Source: Campylorhamphus procurvoides (lineage: Eukaryota > Chordata > Aves > Passeriformes > Dendrocolaptidae). From it: a stretch of 64,000 bases of DNA. The position numbers and the translations under genes are program-made. The stretch covers positions 440,822 through 504,821 of the forward strand of contig WBMV01008303.1 in the NCBI GenBank assembly GCA_013396655.1, in the 5' to 3' direction. This document shows positions 12,927 through 25,315 of this stretch, piece after piece (position 1 is the stretch's first letter; the number at the start of each line of letters is the position of its first letter). The notes beneath the pieces were generated by a model, which had not been told where the DNA came from, did not search any database, and saw nothing but the letters and a program-made list of their open reading frames with translations.

Positions 12927-15033
12927 TAATGAACTGATATTCTGGGGTTTGCTGAAGAGGAACAGAGCAGAGGGGGCAAAGGGGAGAAAACCACCCCAAG
13001 TCCCAAAGGCCACCTCCCTCCTGCACACATCAAAAGGCAATGATTTGTTCCCCAATGACCAGAGAAGCAAACACTCATCCCATACATCTGTGTCTGAACC
13101 AGACGAAACAGGTTAATGTGCAACTGATTCATAAGCCATGTGCTGGCCCTCTCCCCAGGGATGTATTTCACCCTCGAGTTTAATTAAACTCTCTTCCTTA
13201 AGGAAACAGTATTTTCTCAAGAAATTCTGAGGAAAATTTATTATTCCCAGTTGATTTTCCTCCATTACTGTATGCAGTCATTTCTTATTTCTATCACACC
13301 TTTTGTATATTCCATACAGCAAAGCTAAGTTCCATACCATTAGCATGCTGTAGCTGCACAGGCTCCTTCCAAAAATTTACAGTCCTAGGCTAATCCCAGT
13401 GAAGTACAGAAAATAAAGATCAATTTTGCCACATCTGAACTAGACTGGGTTTAATTCCATCCAACACGTTCAAATGACAGGCTGGTAAACACAAGATTCT
13501 GTAAGGTCCTGAGCTGAATTACAGCCAGTACTAGAGCAGTGGACTGGAGATGTCAATTGTGGAATATCCTCCTAATGTTTATTAACTTCTCTGTCGATGA
13601 GAATCACCGCTCCGACAACAGACTGGCTGGTGAAAAATCATTGTCCATCTGCTCACAGCTCACATCCAAGGGTAAAGGACTTGCTTTCTTTGCTGAAGTG
13701 TAAAATGTCATTTGAGTTTAAAAAGCACTAGAAATCCCTCTGCTATCACACACAGCGAGCCACAGAGCTCAGGCTGTTTTACAGGGGCACTGTCACAGCA
13801 TAGCAGGAAAAATTAGCCATTTAAGAACTTCAAAATCTCCCACTCCAGAACCCGGGCTGAGGCTGCTGGAGCCAAATGAAGGTAAGCTTCTTTCAGTGTT
13901 ATGTCACTGCTCCAGGCGCTGCCACAGCCACTCTGAAACACTCCCCATCTCCCAAACTGCCTTCAAAGCACTGGTTCAGCCAGTGCCACGTGCTTTGCCT
14001 TGCCAGTACATTAAGAAGATGCTGTTTCAGCATCCCCAGAGTGCTCTTTGAAACGCTGCACCAAAACCATGCAGTGGCCAGAAATGAGGCATTAAGGACT
14101 CCAACTTCTGATGTTTGTGTTATCATGTACAAATGGGTTAACCAATACCCTCCTGACAGAAATCACTATTGAGAAGCCTGGTACAAGTCTAAATAATTAA
14201 CTGGGTCCGGAGATCAGGAAATTAATAAATTAAATGTATGCTGCACTATCTGCAAACCTTCAGGCCCCAGAACTAGACAGGTTGCATCAGGTACATCAAC
14301 ATAATAATATTCATTAGATAGTAAAACTACAATGTAAAACAAATGATGTCTAGATAAAACAATACAATAGGTGTTGGAGGTTTCCTCTGTGGGGAGAACA
14401 CAGGCATGTGCATTATTCTGGAGAGAAGTAAGGAATGCCTTGTCTGATTGAAACTACAAGGGTGTAGAGGGAAGGGGGCAGGAAAGACAGACGGTAATTA
14501 TATGAGCTGGAAAGCGGCCAGGACACCGGGGTGAGCAGCTACACACTTTCTGAAAGCATCATGAGATCTTATGTGATTACAATCCATCAAGAACCTAGCT
14601 TTAATTCTTATCCAAGTTACGTTTGGCAGCAGAGCAAGGCAGCAGGCCAAGACACTGCCTTTGTTTGGGCTGAAGGACAGAAGTCATCTATAGTCCTGCA
14701 TCCCTATCCTTTGCTGCCAACTTCTTTTGGAGGTTTCTCATCTAACACTAGCAAGGCCTTGGAGGGTGAGTCTCTGGTGAGATACCACGTCACTAGAGCT
14801 GCAAAACCCTTGGCAAGCCTCCCCTCAGGCAGGACTTGCCATAAACAGCTGTGGAAGGGTTCATGAGCACAGCCTGGGCAGCCAAAGCAGCACTGCAGAG
14901 GGTGCAGGCCAGTCATCCCTGCCACTGGTACCCCACCACATTCCCACATGGGCAGGTGCCCACACATCAGCACCTTTGGGGACCAACAGCAGCACCGGGG
15001 CTGCAAACAGGCAAAACTTCTCTCCCTCAAACC

Positions 15034-15607
15034 TGATGCCGAAAAATCTTGGTATGAAAGGAACTGCTGAGAAGCAGCAAAGAAATTTATTCGAGCAGCG
15101 CTGGAAAGCCACCCAGCTCATGCTGGACAAACTACCTTTGAATCAACAGTGCAAAATGAGCCATTTTATACATTTCCCTACATGATTACATCATACAGTT
15201 TTGCATAGTAATAAGATTACAACATCTGATTATGCATATTAATGATTAGGCAGAGCCTTCCAGAATCTTCTTTTGGGATCAGGATTAGGTGGTCGTTTCC
15301 GGCCTTCAGCCTCACTCTGGGGGTCTTTAACTCCTCTTCTTCACCTTGACCTCTTCAGCCTTCATTGTTCATGACCTAGTCACTGAAGCTTACAGAAACT
15401 ACTGGCTTAAGGCCATTTTGCTCTATTCAAATGTCTACATTGTCATGATTAACAGCACTAAGCTGTTTGTATACAGTTTCCTAAGGTCAGGTCCAGTGGT
15501 TTGAACAGAACACATCTCCATGTTCTCTGATAAACTCAAGCAAAGCAGGTGCTGAACAGTTTCTACCGATCTGGTTAACCATTTTTCTGGGGTTCATCCC
15601 TGTTTCA
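15034..15607 (-). mobile_element. solo LTR of an endogenous retrovirus
   Basis: Read on the minus strand, the element starts TGAAACAGGG at 15607 and ends GGCATCA at 15034, giving TG...CA ends over 574 bases. The 4-base sequence GGTT flanks both sides (15611-15608 and 15033-15030), a probable target-site duplication. A TATA box (TATAAAA, about 15171-15163) is followed about 75 bases later by AATAAA (15092-15087), the usual U3-R-U5 order with a short R. No gag, pol or second LTR lies next to it, so it is a solo LTR left by recombination. A 4-base duplication is usual for class I (gammaretrovirus-like) elements, but the family is not identified. It sits in the F-G intron in the gene's own orientation, so its promoter and poly(A) signal could affect the transcript. 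Confidence 0.72.
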
Positions 15608-16065
15608 AACCTTAAAGAGCCACATCCCATTTCATCAGATCTCCCACATCTGCGAGAATCCTTTTGATTACAGAGATGATGCTACTCCCAAGGTAGGGTG
15701 CTTGTTTCTGCTTCTCATACTCTTATTACAAATTATTCCCCTCAGTTCTATTTGGAAAGGACGTGGCTCTCAGTTACACTTATAGCACTTCATTGTAAGT
15801 AGCCAGGATACCATTAGTGTTAGAATTGCAAGAGCCTGTGACGAGCTAAAATGAAATGCCAATACCATGATTTGCTGTTTACAATACAGGGTATGGTATT
15901 TCCAGACATGATAGAGAAGTAGCACAAACACTTAAGTGTATTAAATGTGCCATAACATCTAAATTGCTGTTGATATTTTTTAAAGGATCAAAGGGATTAA
16001 AGTAAGTATCATTCCACTTAATTGGGAACAATTGCATAATGTTTGGCAGAATCCCCAGAGACCAC

Positions 16066-16196
16066 CTAGATCCACAGCCCCAGCTATCATGTGCTGCAGG
16101 GATGAGCCAGAGAGAACACTGCCCAGCAAAGAGCCTCCTCACTACATCCCAGGCCATACAGGATACACATTTATCAACAATCAGAAGAGGTGCAGG
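16066..16196 (-). CDS. predicted coding exon F of the minus-strand gene
   Basis: The exon is 131 bases: 43 codons and two leftover bases. The acceptor (ATATTTTGACATCTAAG) has a modest pyrimidine tract and the donor is TCTAG/GTGGTC, a little off consensus. The peptide starts PAPLLIVDKCVSCMAWDVVR and ends in IPAAHDSWGCGS. It begins on a codon boundary as exon E requires, and the leftover AG joins the A of exon G to make Arg. The frame stays open on both sides of the exon, so this is one of the weaker calls. The next exon is more than 10 kb away. Confidence 0.45.
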
Positions 16197-17413
16197 CTTA
16201 GATGTCAAAATATAGCAACTGTTTGAGGTCACTCTCATAGCATTTGAGCTGTTTTCCTTCCAGTACAAACCATTAGCTTTAACTGTGTATATGAATATGT
16301 GGGATATTCTCCTGATGGAGTGATGGAGAGCTTTAAGTGTGTACTTCCTCAATCAATAGTTATTAGCATATTTGTTTCCCTTTCTGCGTCAAACTCATTT
16401 CTCCCCTATCTCATAAGATCAGATCCACTTTAGAACTAAGATTAAAAAAAGAATCAATTTTTTATCTACAGTTACATTATTCTAAGCTTGAAACTTCCCA
16501 GCTGCTACTCCTTTATAATCTTTCCCAACTTTAGCCTCATGTATCATCCACAGAAATCATTTTATAATAGGTAACACTACAGAAACATCAAAGCTGCCAA
16601 GGAAAAGGCTCTTTGGGCAACCCCCAAAGCCCCGTGGTTTGAAGCAGAACAGAGTTTCATTAAGCCTTGGTCAGCAGATTGGTTTTGGCACTCTCAGTAC
16701 CGGAGGTACCAACGAGGACTAAGGTTCACCTGGCCAACCAAATGGCCCCAAAAGGCCCACTAAGGAAAAGGATGCAGTCCCCACCATGAGGGATTGCACA
16801 TTTTGCAGTGTTTTGTGTCCTGAGTGTAGACACAGTGACACTTCACTTGGAAAATTGTATTCCAGGTCAGTATATGGAGGAACAATCGAGAATTTCAGGG
16901 TACTACACCGTATTTCCTGTGAAGGAAAGGGTATAAGACCTGTTATTCAGAACTTCAGGAGGTGTCTGCCCTTGAAAGTGATGTTGAGAGAATGCCAATA
17001 TTCAGGACAATCCAAATGCTGGGATATTTTTGGCCCCACAAAATATTAAGGAGGAAAAAAAAATAAATTGAAAGGCAAGCACGTTCTCTTCTTAATAAAA
17101 ATTCTCTTATCTCTTCTCTATAAATTCTTGCTCTCAGGGCTTTACACCTTGGTCATTTTTAAAATCACATCAGGCATCAAACTGCTACAACACAAGTAAC
17201 AAACCTCCAGGCAGTTATAATTCGACAATGGACTTAAAATTAATGTAGCAATTTTTAGCTACCTCCAAGCAACACAAAAATATTTCCTAAAATTTCCAGC
17301 TTTAAAAAATAAAAAAATATGTCTGTCTTCTTTAGGAAGCAGCAGAAAGGCAGCATAGAGGGGAAAAAAAAGAAATCAACATACAGATGACAACTTTTTG
17401 TAGTGCTTCTCAC

Positions 17414-17520
17414 CGGCTGCCGTGCTTTTCTGTTGGCTGAATCCCACTTTTGCAGGTCCAGAAGCAATGACACCTCCAACAAGTGCAGCAGCCAGAAAGA
17501 ACAGGATTGCATGTGGCCTT
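17414..17520 (-). CDS. predicted coding exon E of the minus-strand gene, next to a CR1
   Basis: The exon is 107 bases: two bases and 35 codons. The donor GCCG/GTGAGAAG is strong and the acceptor is TTTCTTTGGCACTTTTAG. All three frames are open across it, so the frame is set by its neighbours. The matching frame begins GHMQSCSFWLLHLLEVSLLL, a Leu-rich helix with charged residues after it. A second frame would read RPHAILFFLAAALVGGVIAS, which looks like a membrane helix, but its phases do not fit exons D and F. The acceptor lies only about 22 bases from the end of a CR1 element, so part of the splice signal is probably CR1-derived. Confidence 0.55.
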
Positions 17521-17543
17521 CTAAAAGTGCCAAAGAAACAAGT

Positions 17544-17755
17544 CACAGAATGATAGAATAACCTGAGCTGGGAAGGTCCATCAGAGTCCAACTTCTGGCT
17601 CTGCACAGGACAGCCTCAAAAATTCCACTACATGCCTGAGAGCACTGTCCAAATGCTTATTCAGTGTTGGTAGTCTTGGTGCTTGTGACCACTTTCCTGG
17701 GAATCCTGTTCCAGTGCCCCACCACCCTTGGGGTGAAAAATCTTTTCCTAACAGA
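17544..17755 (-). mobile_element. diverged CR1 LINE 3' end abutting exon E
   Basis: The left edge is CACAGAATGATAGAATAACC, then GGGAAGGTCCATCAGAGTCCAA and a CR1-like body with TTCCAGTGCCCCACCACCCT. It is a more diverged subfamily than the 6.7 and 12.7 kb copies. Its 3' tail stops about 22 bases before the acceptor of exon E on the minus strand. The right limit is approximate. Confidence 0.8.
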
Positions 17756-18599
17756 GGGACTGCTAAGGCATTCCACAGAAGTTGGTGGGGTTTTATTTTT
17801 CCAAATGTATCCTATCCGAGGTTGCTCTGAGGACAAAACAGCATTTAGTAGACAAAACCTTTACTGCAAGAGTGAGTTGAGTGATAAAAGAGACACCTGG
17901 GGTTTGCTCATCATTGCTCCCAAGATGAAATTCCTCTGGGAAACAGAGCCTGTCACCAAGTACAGAGGGACCTGTTTGTGCTGGCACCTAAGAAGGCACA
18001 GCTCCACACCAAACCCCCTCAGATGACAAAATGAGTGTCCTTTCTGTCATGTTAAATATGGAGAAGGTGGCAGCCCAGGAACACAAGCCTCAGCAGATGT
18101 CAGTGTGTAGCATCCATGGAAGACAATCTAGTGGAAAAAGCCCTCCCTGGGCTGTCCGTTTAAGTTGTTGCTTGGCTCTGAATTTCCGTGAGAACAGATT
18201 AACCTGAGGCAGCCCTGCCAGAGCAACAGATTGCCTTGAGAGGAGGCAGACAAGCGACCCAGGCACCCTGAGCATGGAACACAGGCTTGCTTTTGAATCA
18301 CACAGTCCCCAGCCAGGAATATTGTCCTTGCTGTCTGGTCTACAAGACGCTACATGCCTTTTGCTGTGCCAACACACAGTGACATTTTATTCAGAAATTC
18401 AGCAGCATCTGCTGTTTCCGTGGCCAAGTTTCTGCCTCAGCAAAACTTGGACTGGATTTTAGCTAAGTGGCCAGCCAGGTGATAACGTGGCGAAGTCTCC
18501 ATCCTCCTCTCGGTGTTGGAGTTTCACAAGGATGCCAAGGGGGTAACACCTAATTCTGTAGGTGTGGAAAAGCTGTGCCCTTCAGCTTTCTGTACGTAC

Positions 18600-18798
18600 C
18601 ACAGGCACCAGGGGGGATGTGCTGCTTGACTTCAGGGAATAATTGAGTGAGGAGTGCCAAGGTCAGCAGAAAGGGAAAAGAAGGAATGGCATAAAAAGGC
18701 CTCAGGCATTCCAGAGGTGTATAAAAAGTGGGAAAGCTCTGGATGGGAGATGTACCACCCTGTCTCCACAATTTTTTCTTATATTCACTCTTTGCACA
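18600..18798 (-). CDS. predicted coding exon D of the minus-strand gene
   Basis: The exon is 199 bases: 66 codons and one leftover base. The acceptor TTTTCCCTCATCCTCAG is strong and the donor TGTG/GTACGT is good. The peptide opens with a basic stretch (CAKSEYKKKLWRQGG), has a Phe/Pro/Tyr-rich middle (SFPTFYTPLECLRPFYAIPS) and then a hydrophobic helix (FPFLLTLALLTQLFPEVKQH). The helix is too short and is followed by charges, so I do not call it a membrane segment. The start phase fits exon C and the leftover G pairs with AA of exon E to make Glu. Confidence 0.7.
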
Positions 18799-19280
18799 CT
18801 GAGGATGAGGGAAAATCCAAATACAGCAACTCTTCTCCACCAAGTTTTAGGGGGAAAAAAGGGGAGAAAACAGTATCCAGACCATCCAGAGCTCTGTCAG
18901 GCACAGAGGTACAAGCAGTAGCAACCCAGTGCTACATTCCCACGAAGAGATGGGACTCACAGGGATGCAGAAGTATACAAAAACTGCCCTGGAAAAGGTT
19001 TTCTCCAGCTCCACAATTTTAGTAAGTTTGGACCATCTTAAAGTCAAGCAGAGGCTATTGAGAGAAAAAGGCCTGCAGGCATGAAAACATTTAGCTTATT
19101 TTAGTGCTTTAGCTTAGCAAAGTCAGCAGCCAGGCTGAGGACAACAGTCTGCAGCCATGGTGTGAACACAGAGCAGAGACACCAAGACCTGCTTTCCACT
19201 CGGTAAAGCCTTGAAGACGTTAACAAAAAATTGCCTGCCAAAAGCACAAGTGTCTTCTGGGGAATTCTTCAATCACTTAC

Positions 19281-19579
19281 TTCGCTCACACTGCCAATAT
19301 TCACAGTGAAAATGTTCACTGGAGTGGGAAGGACATGACAGGGAGGAAGGATGAGGACTGGTAAAACTCCAAAAGTGTCCATGTCCTCTCCTTGGGTTCT
19401 GTAAGAGGTGACACAGGTCACCCCAAATCCCACAGAAGCAGCAAGTGCTTTGCAGCAAACAAGCACTCCTAGGTGGATGTCCTCACTCAGGTCACAGCCA
19501 AACACTTCCAGACTAATTCCTGGAATCCTGGCAAGAGCAGCCAGTGCTCGTGCTGTCCAGCAAACATCCTGATTTATGC
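19281..19579 (-). CDS. predicted coding exon C of the minus-strand gene (best-supported exon)
   Basis: The exon is 299 bases: two bases then 99 uninterrupted codons. The acceptor is near-ideal (TTCTCTTGTCTCCTGCAG) and the donor is the consensus GAA/GTAAGT. The peptide starts INQDVCWTARALAALARIPG, continues through a Cys-containing hydrophobic part (HLGVLVCCKALAASVGFGV) and ends in a Pro-rich hydrophobic part (VLPTPVNIFTVNIGSVSE). An open frame of exactly this span between two strong splice sites is hard to get by chance. It ends on a codon boundary, as exon D requires. The alternating Leu/Ala/Val pattern looks helical. No known domain is recognised. Confidence 0.72.
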
Positions 19580-20082
19580 CTGCAGGAGACAAGAGAAGCT
19601 CCTCATGACCTCCTCACTACTGTTAGCATACAGACCCTCTCTCAAGGAATATCCAAGCAAAGAGTGTTTGGGAAGACTTTGTAAATAGCAGGCTGTGGAG
19701 GACACAAAGCAGGCAGATTGCAGGAGGGATTTTTGGGGTTGTTGCATGCAAATATCCCAAGCTGGTGACACACTGGATTGAGGGAGCTCCCTTTCCCGCA
19801 GCAGAAATGGAGACCTTGTCTCCCCAGACAGCATCTCTTTGCCCCTCTGGGAAGGAGGGAGGCTTGACTCTCAACCAGCCTCAGAGGAAGAACTTTCTCC
19901 AACTCCAACCCCAGAAATTAAAGGCAGAAACAAAAAAAGCCCTTTTATTTGCATGGGTAGGCTGTGAGATTGCAGCCCAGCTGCCTCCTCCCCTCACACA
20001 CAGACCTCACAATGCTGCCAGCAGTGTCCTCATAGCACGTGTTTCCAGTTATTCCCCTCTAACCCCTCCAGCTTCACCTTAC

Positions 20083-20157
20083 AGAACACCAATATAATGA
20101 ACTCAGGTTCCCTGTAGGTGGACAGGAGCAGAACTTGATCCAAAAAGGAGCATAATC
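20083..20157 (-). CDS. predicted coding exon B of the minus-strand gene
   Basis: The exon is 75 bases: two bases, 24 codons, one base. Its donor TTCT/GTAAGG is good. The acceptor GCTGCAG/GA follows a short CCTTTTCCTC tract; a second AG six bases upstream would add two residues in the same phase. The peptide starts LCSFLDQVLLLSTYREPEFI and is a hydrophobic helix followed by a short charged turn. An in-frame TGA just upstream of the acceptor limits how far the exon can extend. The leftover T pairs with GC of exon C to make a Cys codon. Another reading frame across the same bases is also open, so the frame rests on phase agreement with exons A and C. Confidence 0.5.
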
Positions 20158-23100
20158 CTGCAGCTGCCATCGAGGAAAAGGCTCAGTGGGAAGTCCTAAA
20201 TCATAGATGGTGAATTGCACAGGTGTGGGATTGTCACATCTATCTCCAGGCTTCCACATACAAACATTTTAACAGCTACCTCTGTAAACACAGATTAAAA
20301 ACATAAGCAAAGAAACATAAAATGCAGGAGTGCATCTTCAGGGTGCACAGCTGGGGCCAGCTGGCACACAGCTGGCACAAACCCTGCGCTGCTTCGGCAG
20401 AGCCTCCACCAAAACTCCATCCCCCCCTCCTTGAAACACTCCTCAAATGAAACCTTGCAGCCCAGACCTGCCAAGCCTCCTTTATTTGGACAGAAACTCA
20501 CTCACGCTTGGCAGCAGTTCGGTGCAATTCGAAGCTGGCTCAGACCTAAAGTGAAAAGATTAATGGGATATTTGAAATCTCACTCCCATTTTTCCTCAGA
20601 TCTCACTTATGTAAAAGCTCTGATGTTGGTTGCTGAGCTCCTTAAAACATAATCTGCACAATGTGCCACAGTAAATAAACAGATTTAAACAGCAAGTCTG
20701 TTTAAAAGGAGTTTATTTAGAAAGCACACGCATCACTAAAGAGAGCTTATTTCTTATCTAACTCCAAGCACTTTGGAGGCAATCCTTCAGGGGTGTTCTG
20801 CAGGCAGGGCCAGATTAATTTTGTTTGCAGCAATTATTTTCAGGATGTTCTCCACTCATATTAAAAGGCTGAAAGTTCAGTTAGTTTTTCAGTTGGCTTG
20901 GGGATTAGAGAAAAGCTGGAGACATAAAAAAATGTTTGGGCCAAACTTAGCCAGCAGTGCAGCTTTCCCTTCCTTGCTTGGGCTGAGTGGCCTTCAGCAG
21001 GGCAAGCAATGAGAGTCTATCTCAGACCTGCCATCAGAGGCTCTGATGGACCACAACTTCAGTTTTACTCCTCAGCAGTGGGCTCATCCACACCAGCTGA
21101 GGTTTCCAAACAGTGCCTGAATTAACTGAACTCCCACACACACATTTACTAGTCAGACAGGCACAACTGGAGTTGTTCTTCCTGCCAAGAGACCAGAAAG
21201 CAACCAGCAACCAGCCACAGACACATTCTGAACACCGACTATCAGAGGACCAGTCACACCATTCATTTTAGAAATCCAGATCTCACACCAGTGACAAGTT
21301 GTGCCATTTTCACATTAACCCAAATGTCCAAGTTCAAAGTAACAAACAACACATGTACAACAGCCTTTAGCAATGCTTCAGGCCAGTAGAGACTCTGAAT
21401 TCCCTCTGGAAATCAAGGGAAAACTGATATTTGTGCTCAACCTGGAAGCCCCTGAAGGAGCCCACTGGAGCTTATGGTCCCCATGGACTCTCAGCTCTTG
21501 AGAAGGCAGTGGGTTTGGTTTAAAAGGTTACAGAAGAGATAACAACCTCAGCCCACAGGTTTCCTTCCTGCCTGATGGTGAGTTGGTTCAGTGCTGAGCC
21601 AGGAGAACAACAAACAGCTACTGAACCTGCAGGCACATTCTCTTTGCTGCTCATTCATTTGCACCGCAGAACTTAAAAACGGAAGAGAAGAGACACACAG
21701 CCTCTGCTGCTCTCTCAGGAGCTGAGAAGCTGAATTACAGTTTTTTTTAATACCAAAAAATGATATTATGATTCAGATTAGAAAAATATTTGCACATTGC
21801 TACTCCATTCTGAAGTGGTTTAGCCTTCCCTAGTGGCAAGGAACCGTATTCTGCCATGTGGACTCATACAAAGTGTGAGCTGGATTCACACAAGGCATTC
21901 CCAACATCCCAAATCCCACTATGCCATTTCCTTCCACGCTTCTTTGTTCCCACTCCCACATCACTACCTTGGATACAAGTGAGTCAGAGGGCTTCCTCTT
22001 CTTGTTAATTCTGTTTTTCTCAGTGCCCTGTACAAGACACCAGGCAGCACCATCCAACTGATTTAGGCAGCTCCTGAATATCTTTTTATCTTTTCTGATG
22101 CCAAAGCCTGTGGCTGCAGATCTGAGCACACCCCTTGGTACCAGGCTGCTGCTGACTACATGCCTCTTGAGTAGGGAACTCCCAGCTACAGCAAACAATT
22201 GTTGTACTAAGTGGTTTAATGTTTCAATAGTGGCAAAAATACATGAGAAAGTGGATGCTTCCATTGTTGCAGGCAATTAATTCCACGTGGCACCGTATCA
22301 CCTCCATTGCCAAACACAGTGTTCCAAACACTAACTAAGCCTGTGTTGTGAGCATCCAAAAACATTTGCACTCAATTCCATGTATAGCCCTTTGACCACA
22401 AAACATGAGGCTGATGACTGATGGGTGTGACAAAACAACCACCACAGACTGCTGAGGAACACAAGAAAACAGCTGCACCCAAACGACATGACCCTCTGGC
22501 AGATCAGTGAGAATGAGTCGACCATCCTGACAAGAGCACAACGTGTGGCCCTGGGTGCCCTGCTTGGGTCAGTACATGGAACACTGACTGTAAGGGATCC
22601 TCCAAATGAAAAAAAGCACTTCATTTGCTACGTTTTCACAGTGATTTAGAAAAGTCACAGTGCCTTGGCATCTGTCCTCTACAGCCTTTTTTTGTTCTGC
22701 AGTACAAATTCTTCCATTGTAACACTCCCCAGTGAGCATTTCTTACCACTACAGGAACAAAAAGTTGGGTTAAGCATTGAATGGGATTTTCAGTACACAA
22801 ACAGCGTGGCTACTGAGCATAGGCCATTTTTCTCACATTATTCTACTAGTAACTTTCTTGGAAAACCCTTTGGCTTTCAGATTTAAGGCATATAGCAATG
22901 TTCCTCCTGCCTACAGCCAGGAGGGCTGAGCTGAAGTCTGTCTGCCTCCAATTTTAGGATCTTTACACATTAGATTATTTAATGTAACAAGGGGCAAACA
23001 TTCAAATAGACTCATTTGTGAAACAAATCAAGTCAAACATCTTGAAGCCATATACCTGGAATCATTGGATTAAAACACTCTGCAAAAGCAGAGGTTGGTG

Positions 23101-25315
23101 ACACCAGGCTATGCCGTTATGGCCTTCATAGACAACTTGGCCAAATACTGAAATATCACAATTTTCCCACTGCAGCAGTCCCTTGCTCTGTCTCTGGGTG
23201 ATGCTTTCTATGAATTTTTAGTGCCATAAGCCTTTCCACTCCCTTTCAAGGTCACAGCATTATGTGCTCTAACACCTCTCATGGTTACTTTATGTGTTTC
23301 AGTTTCTGCAAGCTGCTAAAACACTTTGAACTCTGGATTTAATGCTGCAAGGCCAAGTTCTTCAGTTCCAGAGAGAAATATCTCCAAAATAACTTCTAGC
23401 ACTAGTATATACAAGCACCACTGATGGAGGCAGATGAAAGAAAAAATGTAGGATTTTCTAGTCTTTGTCCCCTCTTTTTAACCAACCCAGTTTCCTAAAA
23501 AAGCACAGGACAAGTAAGTACCAACATTTTGCAAGGGGCACATAGAAGGAGCCATGCAGCCATCCTGAGCCAACACAGCACACTGAAATGAAAGAACTGC
23601 ACACAGATTCCTTTCGGATGAAGCCTCTAAGCAGGAAGTTTTGGACTGTGGGATCCCTGCCCTTTAGTCCCTTTGAATGAACTCAAGTATTTGGATTTCA
23701 GCTTATCCTTCCCAGGCACCTGCAGCATCACTGCAGCATTTGCAGCTTCTTCTGGGGGTCCTCGGGGACCACCTAGCTCGCTGAGCACCAGGTTCTTAGT
23801 TGTAGAAAAGAGTAAAACATCCAAACACCCAAAAGCTATGTTACAGACCCTTTTTCTTCCTTACCTGGCACACTTCAGCTTCTGGAAGCCTCTCCAGTTT
23901 CTCAGGTTCCTACAGTGATATCCCCAAGCACTGCTGCTCGATGGTGCTGACATCACCTGTGTTTCTAGGTATGGCCTGTTTCATAAACCAGATACTTTTA
24001 AGCCCATTTCCTTAACTCTGTCAGGATGGCACTTATATCCATTCATCTATTCACTGTTCTTATGCTCCCTGAAACATTTCCTTCAGGGCTGTTGCATCTT
24101 TTTATTTTCCAGGGATAACAGGCTATTCTGAACTAGTCAATCCACCCAGCAAAGCAACAAACTACTTTATCTAAAAGTTATCTGTTACCCCCAAATTCTT
24201 CCTGACATAGATAGCTCCCTTGAGCAAATGTATTCTTTAACAAAGCCAAACAGCAATGTGGCACAGACCTCTTGCTGACATCATCCAACCTTGAACTTCC
24301 TTTGTATTGTGAATCTGCTATTAGGAAAAACTCTTCCACAGAGCAAAACATGAGTAGGAAGAACCTTCAACAGGAGTGTAAGACTTGAGCTGACAATGAG
24401 TAATTTCCTCCTCAGGGAACACCTGGAACAATACCATACAATGAGTACAATAGGTTCATGGTTTGTACCAATAATGCAGCAGAAAGATGTCACAGCTTTA
24501 GGTGATAAAACTTTAGAAACACAAAAGAAAGGCTCCCTATAAATGACATTTCTGAACTACCCCAATGCTTCATTATGTGACTGTGCTGGAAATAGGCATG
24601 GAGATACTTTTGGGCTGTGCAATAGGATTTATACCTGCAGCAATCCAAACAGCACCGATACACATCTACTTCTTTCTAATGGTCTCTGCTAAGGCAGCCC
24701 TGGAGATTTTTGTTCAGAGAAAGCCCCCATCACAACTGTTATTATCCTGAACCCTGACAGGCACCGACCTTCCAGCCTAAACCTGGAGTCCTGAAGCAGC
24801 TTGCTACAAGGTTGATAACAACTGTGCACAGCGGGAAAGGAGGTCACTGAACCAAAACCTATAATCCTTTATGAAACATCAAGTCCTCTCCAGCTTGCAG
24901 AATTGCCTGGAAAAATTCTGGTACAAAAAGTCAGGATGTCACGTATTAAATGTGTGCAGCTATAGCTTGTTAACAGAGGTTGTTCACACAGCTTTAAGCA
25001 GGTAACAGGTATGAACAATTTTCTGGACAAGGTAAGACATGCAAACGTGTGGGGGCTTACAAAATGTAAGTATGTTCAAAGCAAGCCTTTCACTATTTTT
25101 AAACAGTGTACTAACCATATATGAGAAATTCCTGACTGGATCCTTCAAACACAAGTGCACTTGAAAGCTGACACGTCTGTCTGGATCCTGCTCTAGAGGA
25201 CCCACTGGAATTTACCAATTCTGTTTCCTGTGTTACCCCCACCACAAAACCACCTGAGAACCACCTTGCACCAACCAGCACCAATCCACCTCCCATGCAC
25301 TCTGGAATGCATAAC
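20158..25315 (-). other. intron between exons A and B
   Basis: This is 5.2 kb. It holds two exon-like minus-strand pieces that do not fit the phase of the gene model: a 148-codon open frame ending at donor CCAAG/GTAGTG near 21967, and a short piece at about 23795-23721 with a fair acceptor and a CTGCAG/GTGCCT donor. They may be alternative exons or chance. No repeat is recognised. Confidence 0.35.

Larger units (their letters stand above)
5687..16065 (-). other. large intron between exons F and G
   Basis: This is 10.4 kb without a supported exon. It contains two CR1 3' ends (6.7 and 12.7 kb), a TATATC/TATAGC microsatellite (8.0 kb), a 12-base A run near 10855, and a solo LTR (15.0-15.6 kb). 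Remaining sequence shows nothing I can name. Confidence 0.45.
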
